Part shown: in pieces, positions 1-9,710 of the stretch | How positions within the stretch are numbered: the first letter of the stretch is position 1 | Layout: every line of letters begins with the position of its first letter | Source of the DNA: Burkholderiaceae bacterium | GTDB taxonomy: Bacteria > Pseudomonadota > Gammaproteobacteria > Burkholderiales > Burkholderiaceae_A | Length of the DNA: 64,000 nt | Direction: 5' to 3' | Assembly: GCA_018882785.1 (NCBI GenBank) | Contig: VERI01000001.1 | Span: 124,001 to 188,000 of the forward strand | Translations under genes and position numbers: made by a program | The notes under the pieces: model-generated | Database searches by the model: none | What the model was told of the DNA's origin: nothing | Seen by the model: the letters and a program-made list of their open reading frames with translations, nothing else

Positions 1-864
1 GATAAGCGATCCAAGTTCTTGCACTACCGGGCGGAGATCGCAATTCTGAATAATCTGGAATTCGATCATGCCGATATCTTTCCGGATCTCGCCGCAATCG
101 AGACCCAGTTTCATCATTGGATCCGAACCCTGCCGGCAGAAGGCCGTCTTTTGGTCAATGTCCGCGAGCCTGCACTAGAACGCGTGTTACAGCGTGGGGC
201 GTGGACGGCAGTGGAGGCCTTGCACCATCAGGATGGCTGGTCGGTTATGCCCGTCACTTCCGCGGGTGAATGTGATGAATTTGCAATCCAATTCGCCGGA
301 CGTCAGGTGGGCCATGTGCGTTCACCATTGATGGGTGAGCACAATCGCAGCAATGTCTTGGCTGCGGTTGCTGCCGCAGCCGCCTATGGGGTGCAGGCGG
401 AGCAGGCATGTGATGCGATTGCGCGATTTCGGGGTGTTAAACGCCGGATGCAGCTCAGGGGTGAGGTGCGTGGCATTGCGGTGCTCGATGATTTCGCGCA
501 TCACCCGACGGCGATTGCCACAACATTGGCTGGGCTTCGCCAGCAGATGCGGCGAGCGCAATCCCAGGGCAGGCTACTGGCCGTGGTTGAGCCGCGTTCC
601 AACACCATGAAGCTTGGCGTGATGTCGGCGCGGCTTGCGCCGAGCCTAAACGATGCCGACCGGGTGTTTGCCTACTCTGGAGGAATCGACTGGGATCTTC
701 GGGCTGCCCTTGTGCCGCTGGGCCCCAAGGCGGACGTACACCAGGATCTTGATCGGCTGATTGGTGCTGTTGTTGGCGAGGCCCGTCCTGGAGACCGCAT
801 CTTAGTGATGAGCAACGGCGGATTTGGCGGCATTCACGAGCGCCTGCTCGCCGCACTGGCCTGA
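1..864 (+). CDS. mpl: UDP-N-acetylmuramate:L-alanyl-gamma-D-glutamyl-meso-diaminopimelate ligase (Mpl), 5'-truncated by window edge
   Basis: Frame open from base 1 (DKRSKFLHYRAEIAILNNLEFDHADIF, GVKRRMQ, VLDDFAHHPTAI, EPRSNTMKLG), typical of Mur ligase family Mpl. Confidence 0.93.
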   Translation, partial: DKRSKFLHYRAEIAILNNLEFDHADIFPDLAAIETQFHHWIRTLPAEGRLLVNVREPALERVLQRGAWTAVEALHHQDGWSVMPVTSAGECDEFAIQFAGRQVGHVRSPLMGEHNRSNVLAAVAAAAAYGVQAEQACDAIARFRGVKRRMQLRGEVRGIAVLDDFAHHPTAIATTLAGLRQQMRRAQSQGRLLAVVEPRSNTMKLGVMSARLAPSLNDADRVFAYSGGIDWDLRAALVPLGPKADVHQDLDRLIGAVVGEARPGDRILVMSNGGFGGIHERLLAALA

Positions 865-883
865 TCGCGCGAAGGCACCCTAC

Positions 884-3736
884 ATGTTTGTGCTTTTTGA
901 AGAGGATGGTGCGTTCAAGGTCGGCACGCTCTTTTCAGAGGCGGAGTCCAGCATCCAGGTCGAGATGGCCTCAGGAAAGCGGATCAAGATAAAACGTAAT
1001 GTGGTGCTGCTGATGTTTGATCGGCCAGCCCGCGATCAGCTGCTGCCCGCCGCCCAGGAGATTGCGGCGGGTCTGGACACGCAGTTTCTCTGGGAATGTG
1101 CGCCTGTCGAGGAGTTTGGTTTTCAAGAGTTCGCCCAAGAGGTGTTTTCCTCCTCGCCGAAAACTGAAGAACTGGCCGGGCTGCTGATCGCCTTGCATCA
1201 GTCACCGATGTATTTTTATCGTAAGGGCAGAGGCCGTTATCGAACTGCGCCAGAGGAGTCATTGAAGGCCGCCCTGGCGGGCGCCGAACGCAAGCGCCTC
1301 GCGGCCATCGCCCAGCAGCAGATGCACGATGCATTGCTTGCGGGTGAAGTCCCGGAGGAGATCGCTCTACGGGCCGTCGCGCTGCTGACCCGGCCCGACA
1401 AACAATCGGTCGCATATAAGGCGCTTGAGTCTGCCGCGCAGGAACTTCAGTTGGCGCCTGCGCGGCTACTGCTCTCGCGCGGCGCGATTCCCTCTGCCTA
1501 TGTGGTGCATCGTGCACGTTTCATGCAGCAGTGTTTCCCGATGGGACCCGAGGCGGGATTGCCGGATGACGAGATTGCAGCGGCAGTTGCGCAGGCGGAG
1601 CGACTGGGCCTGCCAAAGGCAGACCAGCCTGCCTATTCGATTGACGATACCAGCACGACCGAAATCGATGATGCGTTTTCCCTGACCGATCTGCCCGACG
1701 GTGGCTGGCGTGTCGGCATTCATATTGCCGCACCCGCTGCGGGCATTGAGCCCGCCAGTCTGTTGGGCAGGTCGGCGCGAGAGCGTGCGTCCACCGTGTA
1801 TTTCCCCGGTGACAAGATCACCATGCTGCCTGAGCCAGTGATTGCAGCGTATTCCTTGGATCAGGGCCAGTGGCGGCCAGCCTTGTCTCTGTATGTGGAT
1901 TTCAATGCCCAAGGCGAGCGGCGTTCAAGCCAGTCGCGGCTTGAACGGATTCAGATCATGGAAAACATTCGACTGGGCCCATGGGAGGAGGAGCTGGAAC
2001 GGCCCGATGAGCAGATCAGTTCCGATCGTCTGCCCTGGGCGGGGCTTCGTCCGCTCCTCATGATGGCCCGTCGTCTGCGTGCAGATCGTGAGCAGGTCCG
2101 CGGGCGTCCCGAGGCAACGGGCAGGACCGATTTTAATTTTTATGTGGATTGGAATACCAGCAATCCCGATGCCATGCGGTCTGGAGACGGACAGCCACGG
2201 ATTGTTGAGCGGCGAAGGGGATCGGCGGTTGATGTGCTTGTTTCTGAGTTCATGATTCTTGCCAACACGGTCTGGGGAGACGCATTGGCCCTGGCGCGAC
2301 TGCCGGGCGTGTATCGGGTGCAGACCTTGGGCCGCGTTCGCATGCAGACACAGCCCGGCCCCCATCAGGGACTGGGTGTCCAAAACTATGCATGGTCGAC
2401 ATCACCTTTAAGACGATTCAGCGACCTGCTCAATCAGTGGCAGATTCTGGCCGTCTTGGGCCATCGGCAGCCCTTATATCGGGGCAGTGAGGCCGAGTTA
2501 TTTTCATCCGTGACGCAGTTTGATACAGCCTATAACCAGTACGCTGACTTCCAAGACACAATCGAGCATTACTGGGCCCAGCGATGGATCGCCCTTCAGC
2601 ATGGCCTCGGAGATCGGGAGTCTTGGTCTGCTGTGGACGCGGGCATTCAGATTCGCGAGCGGGCTGTGGCCGTTCGGGGCGGCGGTTTCCGGCTACGCCG
2701 CGCGCCGCTATGGTGCCGATGCGCGGACGCCCCTGAGCTCACGCCAGGTGTGGAAGTCGAGTTGGATGTACTTGCCGCGGATGCCCTTGATCTTAGTCTT
2801 CAGGCAAGATTCGTTGCTGTAGTGTCAACCGCGTTGATTGCACAGGAGGAGCCCCCGATGCTGGCCAGGCACTACGCCGTGCTGGGAGACCCTATCAGCC
2901 ACAGCAGGTCTCCGTCCATTCATGCAAGGTTTGCCTCCCAGACAGCCGAGGATCTTGATTACATCGCGATTCGTGTCCCGGTACAGCAGCTTGCCGCCGA
3001 CATTGAGCGCCTGATGGCCTCGGGCTATGGTGGAGTGAATCTTACGATTCCATTAAAAGAGCATGCATTCGCCTTGGCTCAGGCCAGCGACTGGGAGATC
3101 TCATCGCGTGCGCTCGCGGCGGGCGCCGTGAACACATTGCGGTTTGAACCGGGTCAGGTTCTGGCGGATAACACGGATGGTGCTGGACTGGTGCGGGACT
3201 TAGAGCGACTGCTGGGCGCAGAGGGCGCCTTGGGCGATGCGCGTGTGCTGCTGCTTGGAGCGGGTGGCGCTGCCCAAGGTGTGTTGGGCCCGCTCCGGCA
3301 GGCCGGTGCGCGCGAGATCCTTTTGGTGAATCGAAGTTTTGACAAGGCGCAGGCAGTGGTCCAACGATGGGCAGAGCTCGACCTCACTTCCTCGCAATGG
3401 CTATCGGCAGCGCCTCTGGGATTGCTGGCCGAGCCGCCGGATCAGCACGGGCCAGACATTGTGATCAATGCCACGTCTGCAAGCCTGTCCTCGCAAGAGT
3501 TTCCGATCCATGACGGATATTTTCTGCGGGCGAAGGTTGCCATCGACATGATGTACGGTGCCCATCCCACGCTGTTTATGCAGCAGGCGCAGCGGGCGGG
3601 CGCGGCCCTGGTCGCGGACGGACTGGGCATGCTGGTAGAGCAGGCCGCCGAGGCTTTTTTCATTTGGCGGGGTGTTCGGCCTGAGACGGCTTCGGTCCTG
3701 GCCGAATTGCGTTTACAGTTAGCGGCAGTTTCATAG
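884..3736 (+). CDS. Fused ORF: RNB-domain (RNase II family) exoribonuclease followed in frame by shikimate dehydrogenase (AroE)
   Basis: ORF track 824..3736; likely start ATG 884. N-terminal part has TTEIDDAFSL and TSPLRRFSDLLNQ (RNB motifs); C-terminal part has YAVLGDPISHSRSPSIH, NLTIPLKEHA, GAVNTLR, LLLGAGGAAQGV (AroE motifs). No stop between them. Confidence 0.88.
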   Translation: MFVLFEEDGAFKVGTLFSEAESSIQVEMASGKRIKIKRNVVLLMFDRPARDQLLPAAQEIAAGLDTQFLWECAPVEEFGFQEFAQEVFSSSPKTEELAGLLIALHQSPMYFYRKGRGRYRTAPEESLKAALAGAERKRLAAIAQQQMHDALLAGEVPEEIALRAVALLTRPDKQSVAYKALESAAQELQLAPARLLLSRGAIPSAYVVHRARFMQQCFPMGPEAGLPDDEIAAAVAQAERLGLPKADQPAYSIDDTSTTEIDDAFSLTDLPDGGWRVGIHIAAPAAGIEPASLLGRSARERASTVYFPGDKITMLPEPVIAAYSLDQGQWRPALSLYVDFNAQGERRSSQSRLERIQIMENIRLGPWEEELERPDEQISSDRLPWAGLRPLLMMARRLRADREQVRGRPEATGRTDFNFYVDWNTSNPDAMRSGDGQPRIVERRRGSAVDVLVSEFMILANTVWGDALALARLPGVYRVQTLGRVRMQTQPGPHQGLGVQNYAWSTSPLRRFSDLLNQWQILAVLGHRQPLYRGSEAELFSSVTQFDTAYNQYADFQDTIEHYWAQRWIALQHGLGDRESWSAVDAGIQIRERAVAVRGGGFRLRRAPLWCRCADAPELTPGVEVELDVLAADALDLSLQARFVAVVSTALIAQEEPPMLARHYAVLGDPISHSRSPSIHARFASQTAEDLDYIAIRVPVQQLAADIERLMASGYGGVNLTIPLKEHAFALAQASDWEISSRALAAGAVNTLRFEPGQVLADNTDGAGLVRDLERLLGAEGALGDARVLLLGAGGAAQGVLGPLRQAGAREILLVNRSFDKAQAVVQRWAELDLTSSQWLSAAPLGLLAEPPDQHGPDIVINATSASLSSQEFPIHDGYFLRAKVAIDMMYGAHPTLFMQQAQRAGAALVADGLGMLVEQAAEAFFIWRGVRPETASVLAELRLQLAAVS
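2844..3736 (+). other. aroE: AroE domain of the fusion with its own candidate Shine-Dalgarno (AGGAGG 2844-2849) and in-frame ATG (2858)
   Basis: cacAGGAGGagcccccgATG read directly; ATG 2858 is in frame with ATG 884 (1974 nt); M-LARHYAVLGDPISHSRSP matches a normal AroE N-terminus. Confidence 0.75.
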
Positions 3737-3783
3737 CCAGACCTTTCGGGGCTCAAGCGGAGTCTCGTTGGGGGCCCTCATTC

Positions 3784-5262
3784 ATGACCGAGACCGCAGA
3801 CCAGACCCCCTCCATTCGCGATCCCGAAGCGGCTCAGCTTGCACTTGCCGAGGTGCAGGAGATTCTTGCGCGGCAGCGGCTCGAAAGTGAACTCGTCCAC
3901 CGTGAACAACACGCAGTAGACGCGCAGCGGCAGGCGATCGTGGAGCAGCTGGTGCTCAAACAGCATCAGACCGCGCTTCAGGCCAGGCTCGATCAGCTGC
4001 ATCCGGCAGATATCGCGTACATCCTGGAGGCTCTGCCGCGTGAAGAGCGGCTGATCATCTGGGATCTGGTCCGTGCTGAACGGGACGGTGAGATTCTGGT
4101 GGAGGTCTCCGATGCGGTCCGAGAGACGCTTATCGCATCGATGGATCGTGAAGAGCTGGTGGCCGCGGCCGAGACGCTAGACACAGACGATCTTGCTGCG
4201 CTTGCTCCGGATCTGCCAGAGGAGGTGGTGGAGGAGGTCAGCGAGGGCCTCACCATTGAAGAGCGCGAGCAGTTACGCGCGGCGATGTCGTATCCAGAGG
4301 GCAGTGTGGGCGCCCGTATGGATTTCGAGATGGTGACCATTCGCGACGATGTGACCCTGGAAGTAGTGCTCCGTTATCTGCGCCGGTTTGATGAGCTGCC
4401 GAGTAATACAGATCAGGTGTTTGTGGTGGACCGTGAGGATCGACTGCAGGGTAGTCTTCCGATCGGCCGGCTGCTGGTGCATGAGCCCGAGACACTGGTG
4501 CGTGAGCTGATGTCGGTCGATGTGATGCGGCTTGAGCCGCTTGACGATGTCGGCGATGCTGCGCTTGCCTTTGAACGTTATGACCTGGTGTCAGCGCCGG
4601 TGGTCGATGGGCAGGGCAGAATCATTGGCCGGCTGACGGTTGACGAGGTCGTTGATGTCATCCGTGAAGAGAGCGAGCAGGATGTATTGGCCCAGGCGGG
4701 TCTGCGTGAAGAGGAAGATCTTTTTGCATCGGTATGGGAGTCGGCCAAGAACCGATGGCTTTGGCTTGCCTTAAACCTCTGCACCGCTTTTTTTGCCTCA
4801 CGTGTGATCGGTGCCTTCGAGGGTACGATCGAGCGGGTGGTCGCGCTGGCAGCATTGATGCCGATTGTGGCGGGTATTGCAGGTAATTCTGGCAATCAGA
4901 CGATGACGCTTTTCATTCGATCGATTGCCCTGGGCCAGGTGACGGCTAAAAATGCGCCACGGCTTTTTGCCAAAGAGCTGTCGATCGCGATTCTCAATGG
5001 CATGGTCTGGGGATCGATCGCAGGACTCTTTGCCTGGTGGCTTTACAGTGATACTGATCAGGGCGTTATCCTGGGCCTGACGATGATGCTGGCCATGCTG
5101 TTAAATCTCCTGATTGGGGCATTGATTGGGCTGCTGGTGCCATTTGTACTGGAGCGCATGGGCCGGGATCCGGCGATGGGATCCTCTGTTCTGCTGACAT
5201 TTAGTACCGACTCGATGGGGTTTTTTATTTTCCTCGGCCTGGCGACGTTGTTCTTTACCTGA
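3784..5262 (+). CDS. mgtE: Magnesium transporter MgtE (N domain, CBS pair, membrane domain)
   Basis: LHPADIAYILEALPREERLIIWDL, CBS-like segments, PIVAGIAGNSGNQTMTLFIRSIALGQ, STDSMGFFIFLGLAT. Confidence 0.95.
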   Translation: MTETADQTPSIRDPEAAQLALAEVQEILARQRLESELVHREQHAVDAQRQAIVEQLVLKQHQTALQARLDQLHPADIAYILEALPREERLIIWDLVRAERDGEILVEVSDAVRETLIASMDREELVAAAETLDTDDLAALAPDLPEEVVEEVSEGLTIEEREQLRAAMSYPEGSVGARMDFEMVTIRDDVTLEVVLRYLRRFDELPSNTDQVFVVDREDRLQGSLPIGRLLVHEPETLVRELMSVDVMRLEPLDDVGDAALAFERYDLVSAPVVDGQGRIIGRLTVDEVVDVIREESEQDVLAQAGLREEEDLFASVWESAKNRWLWLALNLCTAFFASRVIGAFEGTIERVVALAALMPIVAGIAGNSGNQTMTLFIRSIALGQVTAKNAPRLFAKELSIAILNGMVWGSIAGLFAWWLYSDTDQGVILGLTMMLAMLLNLLIGALIGLLVPFVLERMGRDPAMGSSVLLTFSTDSMGFFIFLGLATLFFT

Positions 5263-5328
5263 GATGGCTCGCGTATTGAGCCTGTGCTGGGCTAAGCTCG
5301 CGTTAATCAATTCTGATGGATCCTGCCG

Positions 5329-6603
5329 ATGACTGAGCTACTAACCGGTGTGACACTTTTCGCCGTCCTGGTGCTTGGCGTGATGGTGCTGTTGATCCTG
5401 CGGCGGAGTGCATCGGCCGATGATCCACGATGGCATGCGCTGGGCACTCGCATGGATGCGCTCAACAAAGAGATCCATGCACTACGGGAGGTCTCCAATG
5501 CCTTATCCGGGGTCCAGGAAAAGCGCCTTGAGTCACTCTCGACCCAGATTCAGCTCACGCTGGATTCTGTGAAAAAAGATATGGGTGATCGGCTGACCCA
5601 TATGGGCCAGACTGCTGAGCAGAGCGCAGAGCGGATACGAAATGTATTGAATGAACAGCTTGCTTCTATCCAGAAAGACAACGCTGAAAAACTCGAGCAG
5701 ATGCGCAAGACGGTGGATGAAAAACTCCACGCCACCTTAGAAGAGCGTCTGGGTCAATCGTTCAAGCTGGTCTCGGAGCGTCTTGAGCTGGTGCAGCGCG
5801 GTCTGGGTGAAATGCAGAGCCTGGCCTCCGGCGTGGGCGACTTAAAACGCGTGCTCACCAATGTGAAGACCCGCGGCACCTGGGGCGAGTTCCAGCTTGA
5901 GGCACTGATTGAGCAGATCTTTACCCGCGATCAGTATGAGAAAAACATGGCGACCCGGCCAGGTGCGGCCGAGCGAGTAGAGATTGCGATCCGCCTCCCC
6001 GGCCGCGCAGATGACCAGCCGGTCTGGCTGCCCATTGATGCGAAGTTTCCGATCGAGGATTATCAGCGGCTCTTAGATGCCCACGACCAGTCCGATAACA
6101 CCATGGTCGAAGAGGCGGCAAAGGCGCTGGAAGCGCGTATTCGTGGCGAGGCCAAAAAGATCAAGGACAAATACATTGAACCGCCACACACAACTGATTT
6201 TGCGGTGATGTACCTGCCCACCGAAGGGCTCTATGCCGAGGTGCTTCGACGTACCGGCCTAGCCGAGAGCCTTCAGCGTGATTACCGGGTGGTGGTGACT
6301 GGCCCCACCAATACCGCCGCGATGCTCAACAGTCTGCAGATGGGATTTCGTACCCTCGCCATCGAGAAACGTTCTTCAGAGGTCTGGGCATTGCTGGGAG
6401 GTGTGAAGACCGAGTTTGAAAAGTTTGGCGGTGTAATTGCTGAGACCGAAAAGAAACTACAGGAAGCTGCCAATAAATTTCAGACGGTGGGCGTGCGTAC
6501 CCGAGCCATTCAGCGCAAACTTCAGGATGTGCAGGCCTTACCCCTGGCAGACGCGGTGCCGGATCTGCTGGATGCAGAATCGGGTGAGTCCGAGACCGAG
6601 TGA
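5329..6603 (+). CDS. rmuC: DNA recombination protein RmuC
   Basis: Coiled-coil N-terminus, RGTWGEFQLEALIEQIF, LPIDAKFPIEDYQRL, MYLPTEGLYAEVLR, GPTNTAAMLNSLQMGFRTLAI. Confidence 0.95.
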   Translation: MTELLTGVTLFAVLVLGVMVLLILRRSASADDPRWHALGTRMDALNKEIHALREVSNALSGVQEKRLESLSTQIQLTLDSVKKDMGDRLTHMGQTAEQSAERIRNVLNEQLASIQKDNAEKLEQMRKTVDEKLHATLEERLGQSFKLVSERLELVQRGLGEMQSLASGVGDLKRVLTNVKTRGTWGEFQLEALIEQIFTRDQYEKNMATRPGAAERVEIAIRLPGRADDQPVWLPIDAKFPIEDYQRLLDAHDQSDNTMVEEAAKALEARIRGEAKKIKDKYIEPPHTTDFAVMYLPTEGLYAEVLRRTGLAESLQRDYRVVVTGPTNTAAMLNSLQMGFRTLAIEKRSSEVWALLGGVKTEFEKFGGVIAETEKKLQEAANKFQTVGVRTRAIQRKLQDVQALPLADAVPDLLDAESGESETE

Positions 6604-6651
6604 CCTCTTACCGCTCCTCGCTGGTTCGCCGCTGACTGGCGGTTGACAGCG

Positions 6652-7071
6652 CTAGCGCGACCGTCGCATATGCCGGTGGGAAATTCCTGCATCATCAAAT
6701 TCCGGACCCTCGGCAACATACCCGTGCCGCGCATAAAAACCGAGCGCATGAAGCTGGGCATGCAGGTAGGTCTCATCGTGGCCGCGCTTTTCCGCGGCTG
6801 AGATCAGGGCGCGCAGAATCTCGCTGCCCAAGCCCTGGCCGCGAAAGTCCTTGAGCACGGCCATGCGGCCAATGCGACCATCGGGGCACAGGCGTCCGGT
6901 GGCCACCGGCCTGCCGTCGATCTCAATGACGGCGTGAACACAGTCTGCATCTAAGGGTTCGAGTTCCAATTCCACAGGCACGCCTTGCTCTTGCACGAAT
7001 ACCGTGAATCGGACCTGGGACGCCCGGGGGCCCAGGTCCTGCCAGTCGCCAATTGCCAGATGTTTATTCAT
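6652..7071 (-). CDS. GNAT family N-acetyltransferase
   Basis: RVTVFVQEQGVP-like region, IGRMAVLKDFRGQGLGSEILRALI, GFYARHGYVAEGPEFDDAGISHRHM. Confidence 0.88.
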   Translation of the reverse strand: MNKHLAIGDWQDLGPRASQVRFTVFVQEQGVPVELELEPLDADCVHAVIEIDGRPVATGRLCPDGRIGRMAVLKDFRGQGLGSEILRALISAAEKRGHDETYLHAQLHALGFYARHGYVAEGPEFDDAGISHRHMRRSR

Positions 7072-7982
7072 AGCCAGGCCGCCCCACGGACACCCGAGGC
7101 ATCGCCGTGCATTGCGGGGCGCAGTCGTGTGATGGGCGGAATATCGGAAAAGGTCCAGCGCGCCCAGCGCTGTGGAATCTCCGAGTAGATGCTCTCGATG
7201 TTGGATAGCCCTCCGCCGAGAACAATCACTTCTGGGTCAATGATATTGATCACCATTGCGAGTGCGCGTGCGAGCCGGTCATGAAACCGCTCGATGATGA
7301 TCTCTGCGTCGGCATGTCCGGTTTTTGCCAGGCGCAGAATATCCTGCACGGATCCAGCCGACTGGGCGCTTCGCGCGTTGAATTCTCGTACCAGGGCGGG
7401 CCCGCTCAGAAAGGTCTCGATGCATCCCGGGCGGCTGCACCAGCAGCGCGTCTGATCGAATTCGTCTGGCCGCATCCAGGGCATGGGCACATGGCCCCAT
7501 TCGCCGGCAAGGCCGTTGGCGCCCACCACCAGCTGGCCGTCTATCAGGTGTGCGCCACCCACACCCGTGCCAAGAATCACCGCGAAGACAGAACGGAATC
7601 CCTTAGCTGCCCCATCGGCCGCCTCGGAGACAGCGAGGCAGTTCGCGTCGTTGGCGATTCGGACCGTCTGGCCCAGCAGGGTCTGCAGATCATCCTGAAG
7701 CGGCTGCCCATTCAACCAGATTGAGTTGGCATTGCGCACACGGCCGTCAGCAGGAGAAAGCGACCCTGGAATACCGATCCCGATCGAGCACTTCGCGGCT
7801 GCGTTGACCGCGCGTCGTGCTTCGATCACCAGGGCTTCGAGTGCGGAGAGAGTTGCTGAATAATCGTTGCGTGGAGAGGGGTTGCGTTTTTTCCAGACAA
7901 CACTGCCTGCGCCATCAAGCAATACGGCTTCGATCTTGGTGCCTCCCAGGTCAATACCCAGTCTAAGCAAGGAATGGTCCAC
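7068..7982 (-). CDS. ROK family sugar kinase (fructokinase/N-acetylhexosamine kinase-like)
   Basis: LGIDLGGTKIEAVLLD, ILGTGVGGAHLIDG, GEWGHVPMPW, CWCSRPGCIETFLSGPAL Zn motif. Confidence 0.9.
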   Translation of the reverse strand: MDHSLLRLGIDLGGTKIEAVLLDGAGSVVWKKRNPSPRNDYSATLSALEALVIEARRAVNAAAKCSIGIGIPGSLSPADGRVRNANSIWLNGQPLQDDLQTLLGQTVRIANDANCLAVSEAADGAAKGFRSVFAVILGTGVGGAHLIDGQLVVGANGLAGEWGHVPMPWMRPDEFDQTRCWCSRPGCIETFLSGPALVREFNARSAQSAGSVQDILRLAKTGHADAEIIIERFHDRLARALAMVINIIDPEVIVLGGGLSNIESIYSEIPQRWARWTFSDIPPITRLRPAMHGDASGVRGAAWL

Positions 7983-8005
7983 GTTGATCCGGGGCTGATC
8001 CGGCG

Positions 8006-9190
8006 TCAGGCCTCTCGACCGAGCCAGTCACGGAGAATTTCGGCCCGATGCTCATCGCGCATCGGCGGTGTGATGCGGTATTGAACAGGTGTCTCAGACA
8101 GTCGAATGGGATTGGCGAGCACTCGGACGCTGCCTGATCCTGCGGCACGGTGAGGCATGCTGACCACCATCTCTCGGTGACGCACGTGCGGATCATCAAA
8201 TACCTGGGAGAGCGTGTTCACGGGGCCGCATGGCACGCTCACCCGCTCCAGCGCATGGATCCAATGATCCCGCGTCTGGCGCAGGAGTGCAGCATCAATT
8301 TTTGCAATGAGCGCATGGCGATGTTTGACCCGGGCGACATTGGTCGCAAATTCAGGATGATCTGCCAGCTCTGACAGTCCGATGACCTCGCAGAGTTTTC
8401 TGAACTGACCGTCATTGCCCACCGCGATGATGAGGGGATCGGTTGCGGTCGAAAAGACCTGATAGGGAACAATATTTGGATGACCATTACCAAAACGCTG
8501 CGGATTTTTATCTGAGGTGAGATAGTTTGTTGCTGCATTGATCAGCCAGGCAATCTGTGTGTCGAGCAGTGAGATATCAATATGCTGGCCGCAGCCGGTT
8601 TCATCTCGGTGCCGAAGTGCGGCCAGAATGCCGACACAGGCATACATGCCGGCCATGACATCGGCCACTGCGACCCCCACCTTCATTGGCTCACCATCAG
8701 GCGCACCCGTTAGGCTCATGATGCCGCCTATACCCTGGATCAAGAAGTCATAGCCAGCGCGGCTGGCATAAGGACCAGTCTGGCCAAACCCCGTAATTGA
8801 GCAGTAGATGAGACGGGGGAATCGATCTTTTAGCTGTGCATACGATAGCCCGTAGGCGGCAAGCCCACCGACTTTGTAATTTTCAATCAGTACATCTGCA
8901 TGCCCGAGAAGGCTGAAGATCAGGGCCTGGCCATCGGGCTTCGACAGATCGATTTCAATGGAGCGTTTATTGCGGTTGGCACACAGGTAATAAGCGCTCT
9001 CCGAGGTGGGCTGACCATCTTTGTCGGCCACAAAGGGCGGGCCCCATGTCCGGGTGTCATCGCCTTCGCCGGGTTTTTCTACCTTGACGACATCGGCGCC
9101 AAGATCACCAAGCGTTTGAGTAGCCGATGGGCCAGCGAGAATTCGGGTGAGATCAAGAACCCGCACCCCTTGCAGTGACATCGCGGTCAT
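8006..9190 (-). CDS. CaiB/BaiF family CoA-transferase
   Basis: GVRVLDLTRILAGPSATQTLGDLGADVVKVEKPGEGDDTRTWGPPF, GYDFLIQGIGGIMSLTG. Confidence 0.93.
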   Translation of the reverse strand: MTAMSLQGVRVLDLTRILAGPSATQTLGDLGADVVKVEKPGEGDDTRTWGPPFVADKDGQPTSESAYYLCANRNKRSIEIDLSKPDGQALIFSLLGHADVLIENYKVGGLAAYGLSYAQLKDRFPRLIYCSITGFGQTGPYASRAGYDFLIQGIGGIMSLTGAPDGEPMKVGVAVADVMAGMYACVGILAALRHRDETGCGQHIDISLLDTQIAWLINAATNYLTSDKNPQRFGNGHPNIVPYQVFSTATDPLIIAVGNDGQFRKLCEVIGLSELADHPEFATNVARVKHRHALIAKIDAALLRQTRDHWIHALERVSVPCGPVNTLSQVFDDPHVRHREMVVSMPHRAAGSGSVRVLANPIRLSETPVQYRITPPMRDEHRAEILRDWLGREA

Positions 9191-9193
9191 GGC

Positions 9194-9703
9194 CTACCCG
9201 CGACGAAAGCTTCCACTTTTTCCACCGTGTTTTTCCAACAATTGGATGTCGGTCATGGTCATGGCGCGGTCGACGGCCTTGCACATGTCATAGATCGTCA
9301 GTAGGCCAATCTGTACTGCGGTGAGTGCTTCCATTTCGACTCCCGTCTTGCCAGTAACTTCGACGGTGGCGGTGCATTGCACTGCTGCCTGCGCCGATGC
9401 GCCACCCGATGCGTCGGGCTTAGCCAGGTCGATCAATTCGAAATCTACCGCCACCCGGGAGAGCATGAGTGGATGGCAAAGCGGAATGAGATCGGCAGTC
9501 TTCTTGGCAGCCTGGATCGCCGCGATGCGGGCAATGCCGATGACATCCCCTTTTTTGGCGTCTCCCTGACGAATCCGCCGAAGGGTCTCGGGCTGCATGA
9601 GAATTTTTCCACTGGCGATAGCGACCCGCTGGGAGTCGGGTTTTTCTCCGACATCCACCATGTGGGCCTGACCGGCGGAATCAAAATGAGTGAATTGGGT
9701 CAT
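9194..9703 (-). CDS. moaC: Cyclic pyranopterin monophosphate synthase MoaC
   Basis: [60 protein letters not shown]; start placed at Met 10 of the listed ORF. Confidence 0.95.
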   Translation of the reverse strand: MTQFTHFDSAGQAHMVDVGEKPDSQRVAIASGKILMQPETLRRIRQGDAKKGDVIGIARIAAIQAAKKTADLIPLCHPLMLSRVAVDFELIDLAKPDASGGASAQAAVQCTATVEVTGKTGVEMEALTAVQIGLLTIYDMCKAVDRAMTMTDIQLLEKHGGKSGSFRRG

Positions 9704-9710
9704 AAACCCT

